NCBI GenBank assembly: GCA_963675655.1
Contig: OY776489.1
Span: 2,852,001 to 2,916,000, forward strand
Reading direction: 5' to 3'
DNA from: CAXXOK01 sp963675655
GTDB taxonomy: Bacteria; Bacillota; Clostridia; Christensenellales; Aristaeellaceae
DNA: 64,000 bases
The notes under the pieces were generated by a model that searched no databases, was not told the origin of the DNA, and worked only from the letters and a program-made list of their open reading frames with translations. Of the stretch, positions 42,116 through 51,843 are shown piece after piece. The stretch's first letter is position 1; the number at the start of each line of letters is the position of its first letter. The position numbers and the translations under genes are program-made.

Positions 42116-43857
42116 ATCCACAGCAAACATTACCGCCTTATTTGGTGCAGGACAGCGCTGCGTTACCGGTACTGCGTACGTACGGCATGCTAAGTTACAA
42201 CCGAAAGCGGAACTGCTGGGTTGTGAAGGCGGAACCGCAGGTAACAGAGCTTTGTAAGCGTTTATTTCCAGGTACGGTAACAAACCGACGCGGCGAAGCG
42301 CGTTTCAGTGCGCACAGACGTATCATCGGCGATTTAAACTGGCTGATGATGCGGTATCCGTTAGTCATTAAACCGCAAGACGAGAAACGCTGGGGAGAAG
42401 CGTTGGAAGGCGCGCGCGCGTATGTACGCAAGCGGGATGAAGCCCTGCGCCTTCCGCAGCGTGTCAATCCATCCGAATCCGTGTTTACAGGGCAACTGAC
42501 ACCGTTCCAGCAGGAGGGGCTGGGGTTTTTACTGCGTACAGATAGATGCCTGCTGGCAGACGAAATGGGCCTTGGGAAAACGGTACAGGCACTGGCACTG
42601 CTCGCACAGCTTTCTGCATACCCGGCCATCATCATTGCACCGGCTCACCTTCTGTGCAATTGGGAGCAGGAAATAGCAAGGTTTATTCACAAGCCGGATG
42701 GCACGCCGGTAACCATCCATATAGTCAAGGGGCTAAAGCCCTACGCTCTGCCCCCTGCGGATATCTACCTGATGCACTATCTGCTGCTGCGTGGCTGGAA
42801 AGAAGCGTTGTCGCAGAGCGGTTTACAATATGTGATTTTTGATGAAATTCAAGAGCTTAGGCACAGCGGAACCGAGAAATACTCCGCAGCGAGCTTGCTG
42901 GCGGAATCCGCCAATCGTGTGATCGGCTTAAGCGGAACACCCATTTACAACCGCGGCGCCGAAATATGGAACGTTATCAATACACTTGATTTTCATTTTT
43001 TAGGCGATTATGAGAGCTTTACCCGGGAATGGTGCTATGGCTATGGCAACCAGATTGTAGCAAAACCTGAACTGCTCGGTGAGCATTTGCGCAGCGAAGG
43101 TATATTGCTGCGCAGAAGAAAGCAGGATGTACTTAGCGATTTGCCACCCAAGCGCAGGCTGGTTATCTCCATCGACAGTGATGACGGACTGTACCGGAAA
43201 CTCATGCTTCCTGTAGCGGAAAAATTAAAAACACTTAAGCATGATGATACTCTCACAGCGTCCCAGCGGGCATTGATGTCACTGGAAGTTGAGCAGGGAG
43301 AGCGGCAGGCGACCGGGCTTGCAAAAGCGCCTTACGTCGTTCAGTTCGTCCGTGCATTGCTTGATGGCGGGGAGAAGGTTCTATTATTTGCCCATCATCA
43401 TCAGGTAATGGATACTTACCGTCACGATTTACGCGCTTTCTCTCCGGCATTTATTACCGGGCGGGAAAGCGCCCAGCAAAAAGCACAGGCCGTGGAGCGG
43501 TTTATGCTGGGGCGTACCAACCTGTGCTGTATATCGCTTCGTGCTGCCGCGGGGCTGAATCTGCAGCGTGCCAGCTGCGTTGTTTTCGGGGAACTGGACT
43601 GGTCGCCCGCAGTGCACAGCCAGGCGGAAGACCGGGCGCACCGTATGGGGCAGACAGATTCAATTTTATGTTATTACCTGGTATCCCAGGCGGGGAGCGA
43701 TCAGGATATTCAGGATGCGCTAGGGCTGAAAGTGAGTCAATTTGTCGCGCTGATGGGCGATCAGTTGCTGGATCAGAACGAACTTAACGAAAATACGCAG
43801 TATGCAAGGCAGTATGCCGAACGGTTGGTGCAGCGACTGCTGACAGATATGGACTGA
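42112..43857 (+). CDS. SNF2-family (SMARCAL1-like) DNA translocase/helicase
   Basis: A 581-residue two-lobe SF2 ATPase. Motif I is ADEMGLGKTVQAL (about residue 147), motif II DEIQEL, motif III LSGTPIYN, and motif VI QAEDRAHRMGQT in the second lobe. An N-terminal region of about 125 residues has no recognised domain. The motif II DEIQ differs from the usual DEAH but is accepted in SNF2 proteins. It overlaps the nuclease gene upstream, sits 13 bases before the zinc-ribbon membrane protein, and shares the strand of the obg operon. Likely substrate is branched or single-strand/double-strand junction DNA. Confidence 0.85.
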   Translation: MNPQQTLPPYLVQDSAALPVLRTYGMLSYNRKRNCWVVKAEPQVTELCKRLFPGTVTNRRGEARFSAHRRIIGDLNWLMMRYPLVIKPQDEKRWGEALEGARAYVRKRDEALRLPQRVNPSESVFTGQLTPFQQEGLGFLLRTDRCLLADEMGLGKTVQALALLAQLSAYPAIIIAPAHLLCNWEQEIARFIHKPDGTPVTIHIVKGLKPYALPPADIYLMHYLLLRGWKEALSQSGLQYVIFDEIQELRHSGTEKYSAASLLAESANRVIGLSGTPIYNRGAEIWNVINTLDFHFLGDYESFTREWCYGYGNQIVAKPELLGEHLRSEGILLRRRKQDVLSDLPPKRRLVISIDSDDGLYRKLMLPVAEKLKTLKHDDTLTASQRALMSLEVEQGERQATGLAKAPYVVQFVRALLDGGEKVLLFAHHHQVMDTYRHDLRAFSPAFITGRESAQQKAQAVERFMLGRTNLCCISLRAAAGLNLQRASCVVFGELDWSPAVHSQAEDRAHRMGQTDSILCYYLVSQAGSDQDIQDALGLKVSQFVALMGDQLLDQNELNENTQYARQYAERLVQRLLTDMD

Positions 43858-43870
43858 AAGGAAACCCGTA

Positions 43871-44572
43871 ATGCCACTGATGAGTTACTGTAAAAAGTGC
43901 AAAGTGGAAGTGCCGCCACAAAGCCTGTGCCCGCATTGCGGCGGTAAGCTTACCAAGAGCGCGCAAAGGCTTTCATGGATGTATGAGCGCCGGCCGGTAA
44001 CGGATTGGTTTGCGTGGAATGGGGTATTGCGCATCGCGATACCGGTGTTTTTATTGGTCTTTGCAGCCACTGTACTTGCGGAAGCGGCAGCTGACGGTGC
44101 GGCAGGCGTGATCCTGATTTTTACACAGGGCTTCTTTTGGCAGATGATGCAGTTGCTGGGTGTATTATTATTGGCAACGTTATTGGTATTATGGCTGCAG
44201 GGGAAAGAAGCTTTATACTACGTAATCGATAGTAAAGGCGTTTCCCGGTATACATACTTATATCATCCAAGCCGTTTGCAGCTTTATGCCCACTTTATGT
44301 CGGGTCAGCAAATGGAAGCACTGCAAAGCAAGTTACCACAACCGACACCGGAAGGCGCCGTATGTGTACAGTTTTATGCGCTGAACTGGCAGGATGCGGA
44401 ACGCGCGAAATACTGGCCCGAAACACATACACTCCTGCTTTATAAACCGTTTTGGTGGCAAGCAATCTGTTTGCATTGCGCCGAAACAGAATACACAGAA
44501 GCGGAAACAATGATACGAACCAAACTCTCCCGTAAGAAGCGAAAAACCCGTAAAAAGAAGCGAAAACCATAG
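43871..44572 (+). CDS. Zinc-ribbon membrane protein with basic tail
   Basis: A 233-residue protein of unknown function. The N-terminus has a zinc ribbon (CKKC and CPHC, about residues 7-24), followed by two transmembrane helices (about 55-77 and 92-114), a cytoplasmic domain of about 100 residues with no known motif, and a Lys/Arg-rich tail (KKRKTRKKKRKP). The topology suggests a membrane-bound nucleic-acid or protein-binding role but nothing fixes it. It is the third gene in a row after the nuclease and helicase. Confidence 0.6.
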   Translation: MPLMSYCKKCKVEVPPQSLCPHCGGKLTKSAQRLSWMYERRPVTDWFAWNGVLRIAIPVFLLVFAATVLAEAAADGAAGVILIFTQGFFWQMMQLLGVLLLATLLVLWLQGKEALYYVIDSKGVSRYTYLYHPSRLQLYAHFMSGQQMEALQSKLPQPTPEGAVCVQFYALNWQDAERAKYWPETHTLLLYKPFWWQAICLHCAETEYTEAETMIRTKLSRKKRKTRKKKRKP

Positions 44573-44598
44573 ATGTTACGCAAATATGAATAATCAAC

Positions 44599-44627
44599 TT
44601 GACATGCTTCATATTCTAACCTACAAT
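44599..44627 (+). promoter_or_regulatory. Promoter of the peptidoglycan-binding protein gene
   Basis: A perfect TTGACA 44599-44604 and TACAAT 44622-44627 are 17 bases apart, about 60 bases before the ATG. Confidence 0.8.
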
Positions 44628-44689
44628 AATGCTGTTAATATGTATGCATTCTAAAGAAATTCGATCATCCGAAGTTGGAGGATTTATTG

Positions 44690-47245
44690 ATGAAAAAACG
44701 CTTTATGCACGGGTTGACTATGGTGCTGGCACTTGCGCTGGTGCTGTCGGCCTGTATGTCCGCCGCGGCAACAACGTATCCATATGATACGGTTTCAGGC
44801 GACAGCGTAAAATTGCGTAAATATGCCAGCACCTCATCGGTTGTACTGGCCACCATTAATGCTGGCGATACGGTCACCATTTTGGCGAAATCCGGCAGCT
44901 TCTATAAAGTAGAGTACAACGGGTACAGCGGGTATGCCATGTGCGAGTTTATTGATGCCTTATATGAAGACACCGTACCCACTACGACCCAGGACCCGCT
45001 TACGGGTGTAAGCAGCTACCCCTACGATACAACCACCATTGCACGCGTAAAATTGCGAAAATCAGCCAGTACTGCCTCAAAATCGCTGCTGGTTATACCA
45101 GAATACGATATCATTACGGTTTACGATGTTACATCCAACGGTTTTGCGAAAGTGAAGTATAACGGAAAAAGCGGATACGTAATGACCGATTATATCGTAT
45201 TGGCAAGCATTCCTACGCCTACGCCTGTGCCTACGGTAACGGTTAATCCAAACGCAGTAAAATATACCACCCTTTCCACCAACGCGACGGGTTCGCAGGT
45301 TCGTGCCTTGCAGGAAGCGCTAACGGAATTGGGTTATTATAGCTATACGATTGATTCCAAGTATGGCGCGGGCACGAAAGCCGCTGTAATGACGTTTGAA
45401 AAGCGTAATGGCCTTACGCAGGACGGCATAGCCGATCAAGAATTGCAGTACCTGATTTTTGAAGGGAAACCGAAGAATTATAAAGGGTATCGCAAGGTTA
45501 TTAAAGCGCTGCCAATGGTTGCGAATGTAACGATTTCATCCGGCAATACCGGCGAAGTTGTTGAGAAAATGCAAACACGCCTGCAAGAATTAGGTTATTA
45601 TACCGGAGAGATCAACGGTGTTTGCGACAAAGCAACCGTTACGGCGCTGAAAGCGTTTCAAACTAAAATGAGCATTTCAGCCGACGGCGTAGCTACGCCG
45701 GATGTTCTGATGATTTTATATGGGGCAACCGCCAGATCCAACGGCGAATCGGTTAATCCGACTGCGACCCCGACGCTTACCCCGCCAGAAGATACGGTAC
45801 GCAGCGGCGATACGGGTACAGATGTAGAGAATATACAACAGTTGCTTGCCAATATGGGGTATTATTCGGGCTCAATAGACGGTAAATACGGTAATGCGAC
45901 GATTACAGCGGTAAAAGCATTTCAGGCGAAAAACGGGCTGACGCAGGACGGCGTATGCGGAGCAAAAACGGTTGCAGCCCTCTTTAGCAGCAGCGCTGTA
46001 TATGCGGTTGCTACGCCGACGCCCGCACCGGGCACAAGCGTAACGATTACAGAAGACAACGTTGTGGTTATCCGTTCCGGCTCGCGCAACACAGCCGTAT
46101 TGAATTTACAGAAACGTTTGGTAGCGTTGAATTACTATTCCTCAAGACTGGATGGCGTGTATCTGGAAGATGATATCGCGGCCGTCAAATCGTTCCAAAA
46201 GAAGAACAACCTCACGGCAGACGGCGTTGCAGGGTATGAAACGCAATCCCTGCTGTTCAGCGAAGATGCCATCAGAGGCGATGTTGGCACAACGACGCTA
46301 AGCTCCACACTTCGTTATGGAGACAGCGGAAACGACGTATTAACACTACAAAACCGGTTAATCGAGATTGGGTATCTTACCGGCTCCGCAGACGGCGTAT
46401 ACGGCGTGAGCACTAAAAAAGCGGTTGTTGCATTCCAGAAAGCCAACAGTCTGGTGCGCGATGGCGTTACGGGCACAAAGACGCAGGCGATCCTATTCTC
46501 AACAAGCGCTATCTCCAATACAGTCAGCACAAGCAAGACGCTGAAAGAAGGCAGTATAAGCGATGCAGTTGCGGACTTGCAGGAACGTTTAATTACGCTT
46601 GGATATCTTAACGGCAATGCCGACGGCATTTTCGGAACCAAAACAGCACTTGCGCTGATCAATTTCCAAAAACAAAATGGATTATCAGCTGATGGTATTG
46701 CCGGCACCAGAACCATTAAAAAGATCAATAGTCTGACGGCAGTTACTGCTGACGGCGCTTCCTCGACAGTAGCAATGGTCAGTTCGCCTACGCTTAGTAC
46801 GGCGCCTAGCGCATCATCCGTACGATATGCGAATTGGTATACCGAAGTTAAGGCGCGCTGCAAACTCTATCCCTACGCGACAGTATATGACTTTACCACC
46901 GGTATCAGCTGGCAGGTGCATATGTTCAGTTTTGGCGCACATGCCGATGCAGAGCCCCTTACAGCGGAAGATACTGCAAATATGGTAAAAGCCTTTGGCG
47001 GGGTAAATACATGGACGCCGAAAGCTGTATGGGTAGTGTTCAGCGATGGGCGGGTATATATGGCATCGACGCATGATATGCCCCATGAAGTACAGCATAT
47101 TACCACCAACAACTTTGCTGGACACCTTTGCATTCACTTCCCGCGTACGGCATCGCAGGTTGCATCCATCGGGCCGTATGCGACATCCCACCAAAAGGCA
47201 ATTGATTTAGGCTGGACGGCAACACTTGCCATGGCCAGTAAATAA
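44690..47245 (+). CDS. Secreted SH3b / six-repeat peptidoglycan-binding protein
   Basis: An 851-residue exported protein. The signal ends in LVLSAC, a lipobox-like sequence, so it may be a lipoprotein. Two bacterial SH3 domains (about 30-90 and 105-175) are followed by six PG_binding_1 repeats (about residues 190-690), each with the pattern GDxGxxVxxLQxxLxxLGY and LxxDGVxG. The last 140 residues form a separate domain with GHLCIHFPR and a C-terminal HQKAIDLGW; it has conserved-looking His and Cys but no family I can name, and may be catalytic. GGAGG eight bases before ATG 44690 decides the start. Confidence 0.85.
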   Translation: MKKRFMHGLTMVLALALVLSACMSAAATTYPYDTVSGDSVKLRKYASTSSVVLATINAGDTVTILAKSGSFYKVEYNGYSGYAMCEFIDALYEDTVPTTTQDPLTGVSSYPYDTTTIARVKLRKSASTASKSLLVIPEYDIITVYDVTSNGFAKVKYNGKSGYVMTDYIVLASIPTPTPVPTVTVNPNAVKYTTLSTNATGSQVRALQEALTELGYYSYTIDSKYGAGTKAAVMTFEKRNGLTQDGIADQELQYLIFEGKPKNYKGYRKVIKALPMVANVTISSGNTGEVVEKMQTRLQELGYYTGEINGVCDKATVTALKAFQTKMSISADGVATPDVLMILYGATARSNGESVNPTATPTLTPPEDTVRSGDTGTDVENIQQLLANMGYYSGSIDGKYGNATITAVKAFQAKNGLTQDGVCGAKTVAALFSSSAVYAVATPTPAPGTSVTITEDNVVVIRSGSRNTAVLNLQKRLVALNYYSSRLDGVYLEDDIAAVKSFQKKNNLTADGVAGYETQSLLFSEDAIRGDVGTTTLSSTLRYGDSGNDVLTLQNRLIEIGYLTGSADGVYGVSTKKAVVAFQKANSLVRDGVTGTKTQAILFSTSAISNTVSTSKTLKEGSISDAVADLQERLITLGYLNGNADGIFGTKTALALINFQKQNGLSADGIAGTRTIKKINSLTAVTADGASSTVAMVSSPTLSTAPSASSVRYANWYTEVKARCKLYPYATVYDFTTGISWQVHMFSFGAHADAEPLTAEDTANMVKAFGGVNTWTPKAVWVVFSDGRVYMASTHDMPHEVQHITTNNFAGHLCIHFPRTASQVASIGPYATSHQKAIDLGWTATLAMASK

Positions 47246-47254
47246 ACCATTATC

Positions 47255-47295
47255 AAAATAAGCATCCACCGGCTACGCCGATGGATGCTTATTTT
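47255..47295. terminator. Bidirectional terminator between convergent genes
   Basis: AAAATAAGCATCCA 47255-47268 pairs with TGGATGCTTATTTT 47282-47295, with an inner CGGC/GCCG. A and T runs on both sides serve both strands. Confidence 0.9.
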
Positions 47296-47306
47296 CGTGC
47301 CAATTA

Positions 47307-48239
47307 CTATACATTCAATTTTGCCGTCATCAATGTTTTTTCAATCAACTGCACCGGTTTTAGTTGCGTTTTTGCATTGCGCAGATTTTCCAGCCCCATA
47401 TCTTCCTCTCTGTTAATAAACTCAAACGGGGCGAGGGAATAGGCGTATTGCGCATAAGATTGAATAATCATCGCATATGCGCCGGTATACTGTGGCAGCG
47501 CCTTTTCCGCTACAATACCCAGCAACTCCCGGCGCGGATGGGTACCGATGGCAAACGCAGCTGGCTGTCCGTCTGCAAACAGGATGCCACCACTTTGCCC
47601 GTAATCGCCTTCCAGCAAAGCCATCCGGTGGATTGCGTTACGCTCTGCATTGACCATATCACCGGAATGTTCGCAAGCCCATGCGTTGGTAATAGCAAAT
47701 ACAGCGTCGCGGTTGCCGGCGCCGATTGGCTCAAACGACCAATCATATTTACGTTTAAACTGCGCAATCTGGTTGCGCTTAGCTGCATAAGCCCGCCCAC
47801 GGAACTCCGTAAGATCCTGTGCGCGGTAAAGATAATCGTATAAGTCTCTGCGTGGTGTGGCTTTAAACGTATCCGGAAATAAAGAAGCATCGCGCTGCAC
47901 ATTTAAAAAACGAAATGTACTACCTCCAAGGCTTTTTTCATATTCCATCAACGTTGTCAGGAGCGCTTGGAAATCCTCCGTCTCATATGGCGCGATGTAC
48001 AGAGGCTTGTTATCCACCATACAGCGAAGTGCAAACTGATTGCGCCAAAATGCGATCTGCGAATGGTCCAACTGTTGCCAAACGTAGAGGCGGAATGCAT
48101 CAAACTCGCTGCTTAGCGCGTGTAAATTCTGCTGCCGTTTCCATAATTCTGGTAAAAGTTCGGTGGTAAGCGGTTGAAACAAAAAAACATCTTCTTTCTG
48201 CTCGGTAAAGCGGCATTGGGCAAAATCTAAACCTTTCAT
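47307..48239 (-). CDS. DUF2156 (phosphatidylglycerol lysyltransferase C-terminal-like) protein
   Basis: A 310-residue cytoplasmic protein resembling the two-GNAT-domain fold of the MprF synthase part, without its membrane helices. Visible features are RNQIAQFKRKYDWSFEPI, GGILFADGQPAAFAIG and the C-terminal NREEDMGLENLRNAK. Substrate is unknown; aminoacyl transfer is a family inference. ATG at 48239 is behind GGGG on the minus strand; the longer ATG at 48290 has no site. It is convergent with the peptidoglycan-binding gene and divergent from the glutamate-cysteine ligase gene. Confidence 0.75.
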   Translation of the reverse strand: MKGLDFAQCRFTEQKEDVFLFQPLTTELLPELWKRQQNLHALSSEFDAFRLYVWQQLDHSQIAFWRNQFALRCMVDNKPLYIAPYETEDFQALLTTLMEYEKSLGGSTFRFLNVQRDASLFPDTFKATPRRDLYDYLYRAQDLTEFRGRAYAAKRNQIAQFKRKYDWSFEPIGAGNRDAVFAITNAWACEHSGDMVNAERNAIHRMALLEGDYGQSGGILFADGQPAAFAIGTHPRRELLGIVAEKALPQYTGAYAMIIQSYAQYAYSLAPFEFINREEDMGLENLRNAKTQLKPVQLIEKTLMTAKLNV

Positions 48240-48370
48240 AGTATACCCCAGAATGCATGTTTTGAAGCGAAAAAAACGACCTCTTTTCATATCTTTCTAT
48301 GGGCTAAGACTTTAAAAAACAAAAAATGGCAAGCGTTTATAAAGTAATATATGGGAGAAAAAAATTAATA

Positions 48371-48399
48371 TCGACAAGCAATCGCTTCTGTGCTAGAAT
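48371..48399 (+). promoter_or_regulatory. Promoter of the glutamate-cysteine ligase family gene
   Basis: TCGACA 48371-48376 and TAGAAT 48394-48399 with a 17-base spacer, upstream of a leader of about 80 bases. Confidence 0.6.
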
Positions 48400-48484
48400 C
48401 GTTCCGCCCTGATATCAATAACCAATGGGGCAAACCGATGTCCGCCGATTTTTATGCAGCAAAACAAGAAGGGAGCTGTCCTCT

Positions 48485-49807
48485 TTGGACACAGATGAGC
48501 TGTTATATCAGTATGTTACGGAAGGCATCATTCGGAATCAAAAGCACCATGTTGGCGTTGAACTGGAATATCCATTAGTACCGTTACACGGGAAGGCGTT
48601 TGATCCAGCGGTAGCGCCAAAACTGATGTCTGCAATGGAATCACTGGGTTACCGTCCCTCCCGCATTGGGCAAAACGAAGCGGTGTTAGGCGTGAAAGAC
48701 GAACAGGGGAATGTACTCACTTTTGATACTTGTCTTGAGAATGTAGAATTTGCATCTGCAAGCGCTCCGTCTTTATGGCCGTTATATCATCGCTTCCGGG
48801 AAACGTTGCAAAAAGAACAGGAAGTATTGCAACAAAATGGGCATGCTTTACTTGGGGTTGGATTTAACCCCTTTTTATCTAAAACCGCCAATCCCCATTT
48901 AATTGAAAGTGATCTTACCCTTGCCATTGCGGAATATTTTCAGCATTACCGTATGAAACGACGATATTATAAAGATTTTTATTGCGTTATTTCTTCCGAG
49001 CAAGTACACTTCAATACCACGGTTGACGAACTACCGCGCATATTTGAACTGTTTACCCGGTTGGATTGGATGAATATCCTTTTGTTTGCCAACTCGCCAG
49101 CCAGAATCGAAGGCAGACAGTACTTGTGTGTACGAAATGAACTATACATGCGTTCGTCGTTTAAACGAATCGGTTTGGTTGGCGCACAACCGCTTGGTTT
49201 AACAACAGCGGAGGATATAGCGCGGAGTTATGCGGATGCCTGTTTGTTCATGCGCAGGCGCAATGGCAGAACCCAAGTGTTTTCTCCAACACAGGTGCGT
49301 AATTACTTTATGCAGCCGGATGCATTACCGGAGGATATCCATTGTCTGGATTTGGAACGTAATATTGTTACTACTTCATATGGCACGGTAGAATACCGTA
49401 TATTATGCTCCCAGCCGTTTGGACAGGCTTTTGCCCCGTCAGCTTTCAACCTTGGTTTACGTACCGTGGTGGATGAGGCGTTAGAGCTTGCCAGAGATTT
49501 TGATGTGCATCACCCGATGCCCGCGCCCAATGAGCGTAACCGGCAAGCCTCGCTGGCTTGTTGCGCATTTACGAATACGACGGATACGCTGCACTATGCC
49601 AGAGAACTATTGCGGCTTGCTAAAAAAGGGCTTATTGCACGAGGCTATGGGGAAGAGATTTTACTAACGCCGCTGGAAAACCGACCGACGCTATTGGTAT
49701 CGCCCGGCGCTGCATTGGTGAACGCTGCGAAAGAACATGGCGAGCAACAGGCTTTTCTTGCCCGTGCAGCGCTGGGCGAAACTCTGCACTGTCCAGCGCT
49801 TGTTTAA
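48485..49807 (+). CDS. Glutamate-cysteine ligase family (GCS2) protein
   Basis: A 440-residue ATP-grasp-unrelated carboxylate-amine ligase of the GCS2/glutamine-synthetase-like fold. HVGVELEYPLV carries the metal-binding Glu, and LGVGFNPF, VHFNTTVDE and TTSYGTVEYRIL are further family blocks. It would make gamma-glutamylcysteine or a related gamma-glutamyl compound; a glutathione synthetase is not seen nearby. TTG 48485 is favoured by GGGAG nine bases before it; the frame is open upstream to 48425. Confidence 0.82.
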   Translation: MDTDELLYQYVTEGIIRNQKHHVGVELEYPLVPLHGKAFDPAVAPKLMSAMESLGYRPSRIGQNEAVLGVKDEQGNVLTFDTCLENVEFASASAPSLWPLYHRFRETLQKEQEVLQQNGHALLGVGFNPFLSKTANPHLIESDLTLAIAEYFQHYRMKRRYYKDFYCVISSEQVHFNTTVDELPRIFELFTRLDWMNILLFANSPARIEGRQYLCVRNELYMRSSFKRIGLVGAQPLGLTTAEDIARSYADACLFMRRRNGRTQVFSPTQVRNYFMQPDALPEDIHCLDLERNIVTTSYGTVEYRILCSQPFGQAFAPSAFNLGLRTVVDEALELARDFDVHHPMPAPNERNRQASLACCAFTNTTDTLHYARELLRLAKKGLIARGYGEEILLTPLENRPTLLVSPGAALVNAAKEHGEQQAFLARAALGETLHCPALV

Positions 49808-49844
49808 AGCATGATGACTTTTGTTTCAAATATATAGATAATTT

Positions 49845-49866
49845 GCCGCCGTAAAGGCGGCTTACG
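49845..49866 (+). terminator. Weak terminator after the ligase gene
   Basis: GCCGCC 49845-49850 pairs with GGCGGC 49856-49861 around GTAAA, followed by a poor T tail (TTACGTTTT). Confidence 0.5.
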
Positions 49867-50001
49867 TTTTAAGCCGTTTTGTAAGCCTTTTTCCGCACAA
49901 TGGTTGAAAAAGCGAGCCGGTCATGTTACATTATGCAGGGAGCCTACACAAACAGGCGCGGCGAGAGTCGCGCGTTTGTCTGCCCCGAACGGAGGAAAAA
50001 T

Positions 50002-51843
50002 ATGCAAGCGCGTATCGAACGCCTGTTACAACGGGTGGAAAAGCCTGCCCGCTATACCGGCAGCGAAATGAATGCCACGGCCAAACCCTTTAACGACGCA
50101 GAAATCTCTTTTGCTTTTTGCTTTCCGGATACATATGAAGTCGCAATGTCCCACTTGGGAATGAAGATTCTCTACAGTATCATCAACAACCTGCCTTATG
50201 CTGTTTGCGAACGGGCCTGTATGCCGTGGGTGGATATGCTGGAAGGGATGAAGGCGGAAAATATTCCGCTGTTTTCACTGGAAAGCCGCACGCCGCTATC
50301 CAACTTTGATATTGTCGGTTTTACCCTGCAATATGAGATGAGCTATACCAATATACTGGAAATGCTTAGCCTGAGTGAAATCCCGGTAAAAGCGAAGCAG
50401 CGCGGAGAAAGCGATCCCATTGTCGTCGCCGGTGGGCCTTGCGCATCAAACCCTGAGCCTTTATTTGCGTTTTTTGATGCGTTTATGATGGGAGATGGGG
50501 AAGAAGTAATCATCGAAGTGGTGGAGCTTCTGAACGAGTGCAAAAAGCAGCGTTTACCCAGACAGGAGCGCCTTCGGAAACTGGCACAAATTAAAGGCGT
50601 ATACGTACCCGCACTATACCAGGCGGAGTATAATGAAGACGGGACCTTGCAAAGCTTCACGCCGATTGATGCCGCTGCGCCAGCGACTGTGAAGAAGCGC
50701 TTTGTTACCGACATGGACGCCGCATACTACCCCGAAACGATGATCGTGCCATATACACAGATCGTGCATGATCGTATCATGTTGGAAATCATGCGCGGCT
50801 GCACGCGTGGTTGCCGTTTTTGTCAGGCTGGTATGCTATACCGTCCCGTGCGGGAAAGAAGCATGGAAAAGCTGATGGAATTATCAAAAAAGCTGGTGGA
50901 TAGCACCGGTTATGAAGAAATCTCACTTTCCTCGCTCTCCAGCGGCGACTATTCTCAATTGCCTACGCTATGTGAAGGGCTAATGGAGGAATTCGCTGAT
51001 AAACGCGTAAGCATTTCGCTGCCATCACTACGGATAGACAGCTTTCTAAAAGATACTTTAGCGCAAACCCAACGGGTGAAAAAGTCCAGCCTTACCTTTG
51101 CACCCGAAGCGGGAACACAGCGGTTGCGCGATGTAATTAATAAAGGCGTTACGCAAGAAGATTTACTTGGTAAGTTGAAAGATGCTTTTGAAGGCGGATG
51201 GAGCAGCGTAAAACTCTACTTTATGATGGGCTTACCCACCGAAACGCAAGAGGATTTGGCTGGCATTGCGGAGCTTGCTAAGGCGGCGGTAGCGGCGTAC
51301 TATGCCGTGCCGAAGGGACAGAGAGCCAAGGGGCTGCGCATTACTTGCAGCGCGGCGGTCTTTGTGCCCAAACCTTTTACTCCGTTCCAATGGTGCCCGC
51401 AGGATACGCTGGATGTTGTAAGACAAAAGCAACAGGAACTGCGTAAGCTTTTATCAATACGCGGCGTTACGTTCCACTGGCACGATCCTTCCATCAGTTT
51501 TCTGGAAGCTTGCTTTGCTGTAGGAGACCGGAGACTTGCAGATGTACTGTACCGCGCGTGGGAATTGGGCTGTAAGCTGGATGGCTGGAACGATCAGTTT
51601 CACTTTGACTTATGGATGCAGGCCTTTACAGATTGCGGCGTCGACCCTGCCTTTTATGCTAATCGCAGCCGCGGAATGGATGAATTGCTTCCTTGGGACT
51701 TCATCGATATTGGCGTTACAAAACAATTTCTTCGCCGTGAGTACGAACGCGCGTTAAAGGCGCAGACCACCAGAGACTGCCGCTTGGGCTGTAACGGATG
51801 TGGAATTGAAAAGATCGAGGGGCTTTGCAAACTATGCGGATGA
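50002..51843 (+). CDS. B12-binding-domain radical SAM protein (TIGR03960-like)
   Basis: A 613-residue protein of the uncharacterised radical SAM family that is paired with DUF2344. An N-terminal cobalamin-binding-like Rossmann region (about 20-200) precedes the radical SAM core with CTRGCRFCQAG (CxxxCxxC, near residue 270). The C-terminus has a second cysteine cluster (CRLGCNGCGI, then CKLCG), perhaps another iron-sulfur site. Next to rng and miaB it probably acts in RNA modification or ribosome biology, but no substrate is known to me. ATG 50002 follows CGGAGG; the frame opens to 49900. It overlaps the next gene. Confidence 0.85.
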   Translation: MQARIERLLQRVEKPARYTGSEMNATAKPFNDAEISFAFCFPDTYEVAMSHLGMKILYSIINNLPYAVCERACMPWVDMLEGMKAENIPLFSLESRTPLSNFDIVGFTLQYEMSYTNILEMLSLSEIPVKAKQRGESDPIVVAGGPCASNPEPLFAFFDAFMMGDGEEVIIEVVELLNECKKQRLPRQERLRKLAQIKGVYVPALYQAEYNEDGTLQSFTPIDAAAPATVKKRFVTDMDAAYYPETMIVPYTQIVHDRIMLEIMRGCTRGCRFCQAGMLYRPVRERSMEKLMELSKKLVDSTGYEEISLSSLSSGDYSQLPTLCEGLMEEFADKRVSISLPSLRIDSFLKDTLAQTQRVKKSSLTFAPEAGTQRLRDVINKGVTQEDLLGKLKDAFEGGWSSVKLYFMMGLPTETQEDLAGIAELAKAAVAAYYAVPKGQRAKGLRITCSAAVFVPKPFTPFQWCPQDTLDVVRQKQQELRKLLSIRGVTFHWHDPSISFLEACFAVGDRRLADVLYRAWELGCKLDGWNDQFHFDLWMQAFTDCGVDPAFYANRSRGMDELLPWDFIDIGVTKQFLRREYERALKAQTTRDCRLGCNGCGIEKIEGLCKLCG

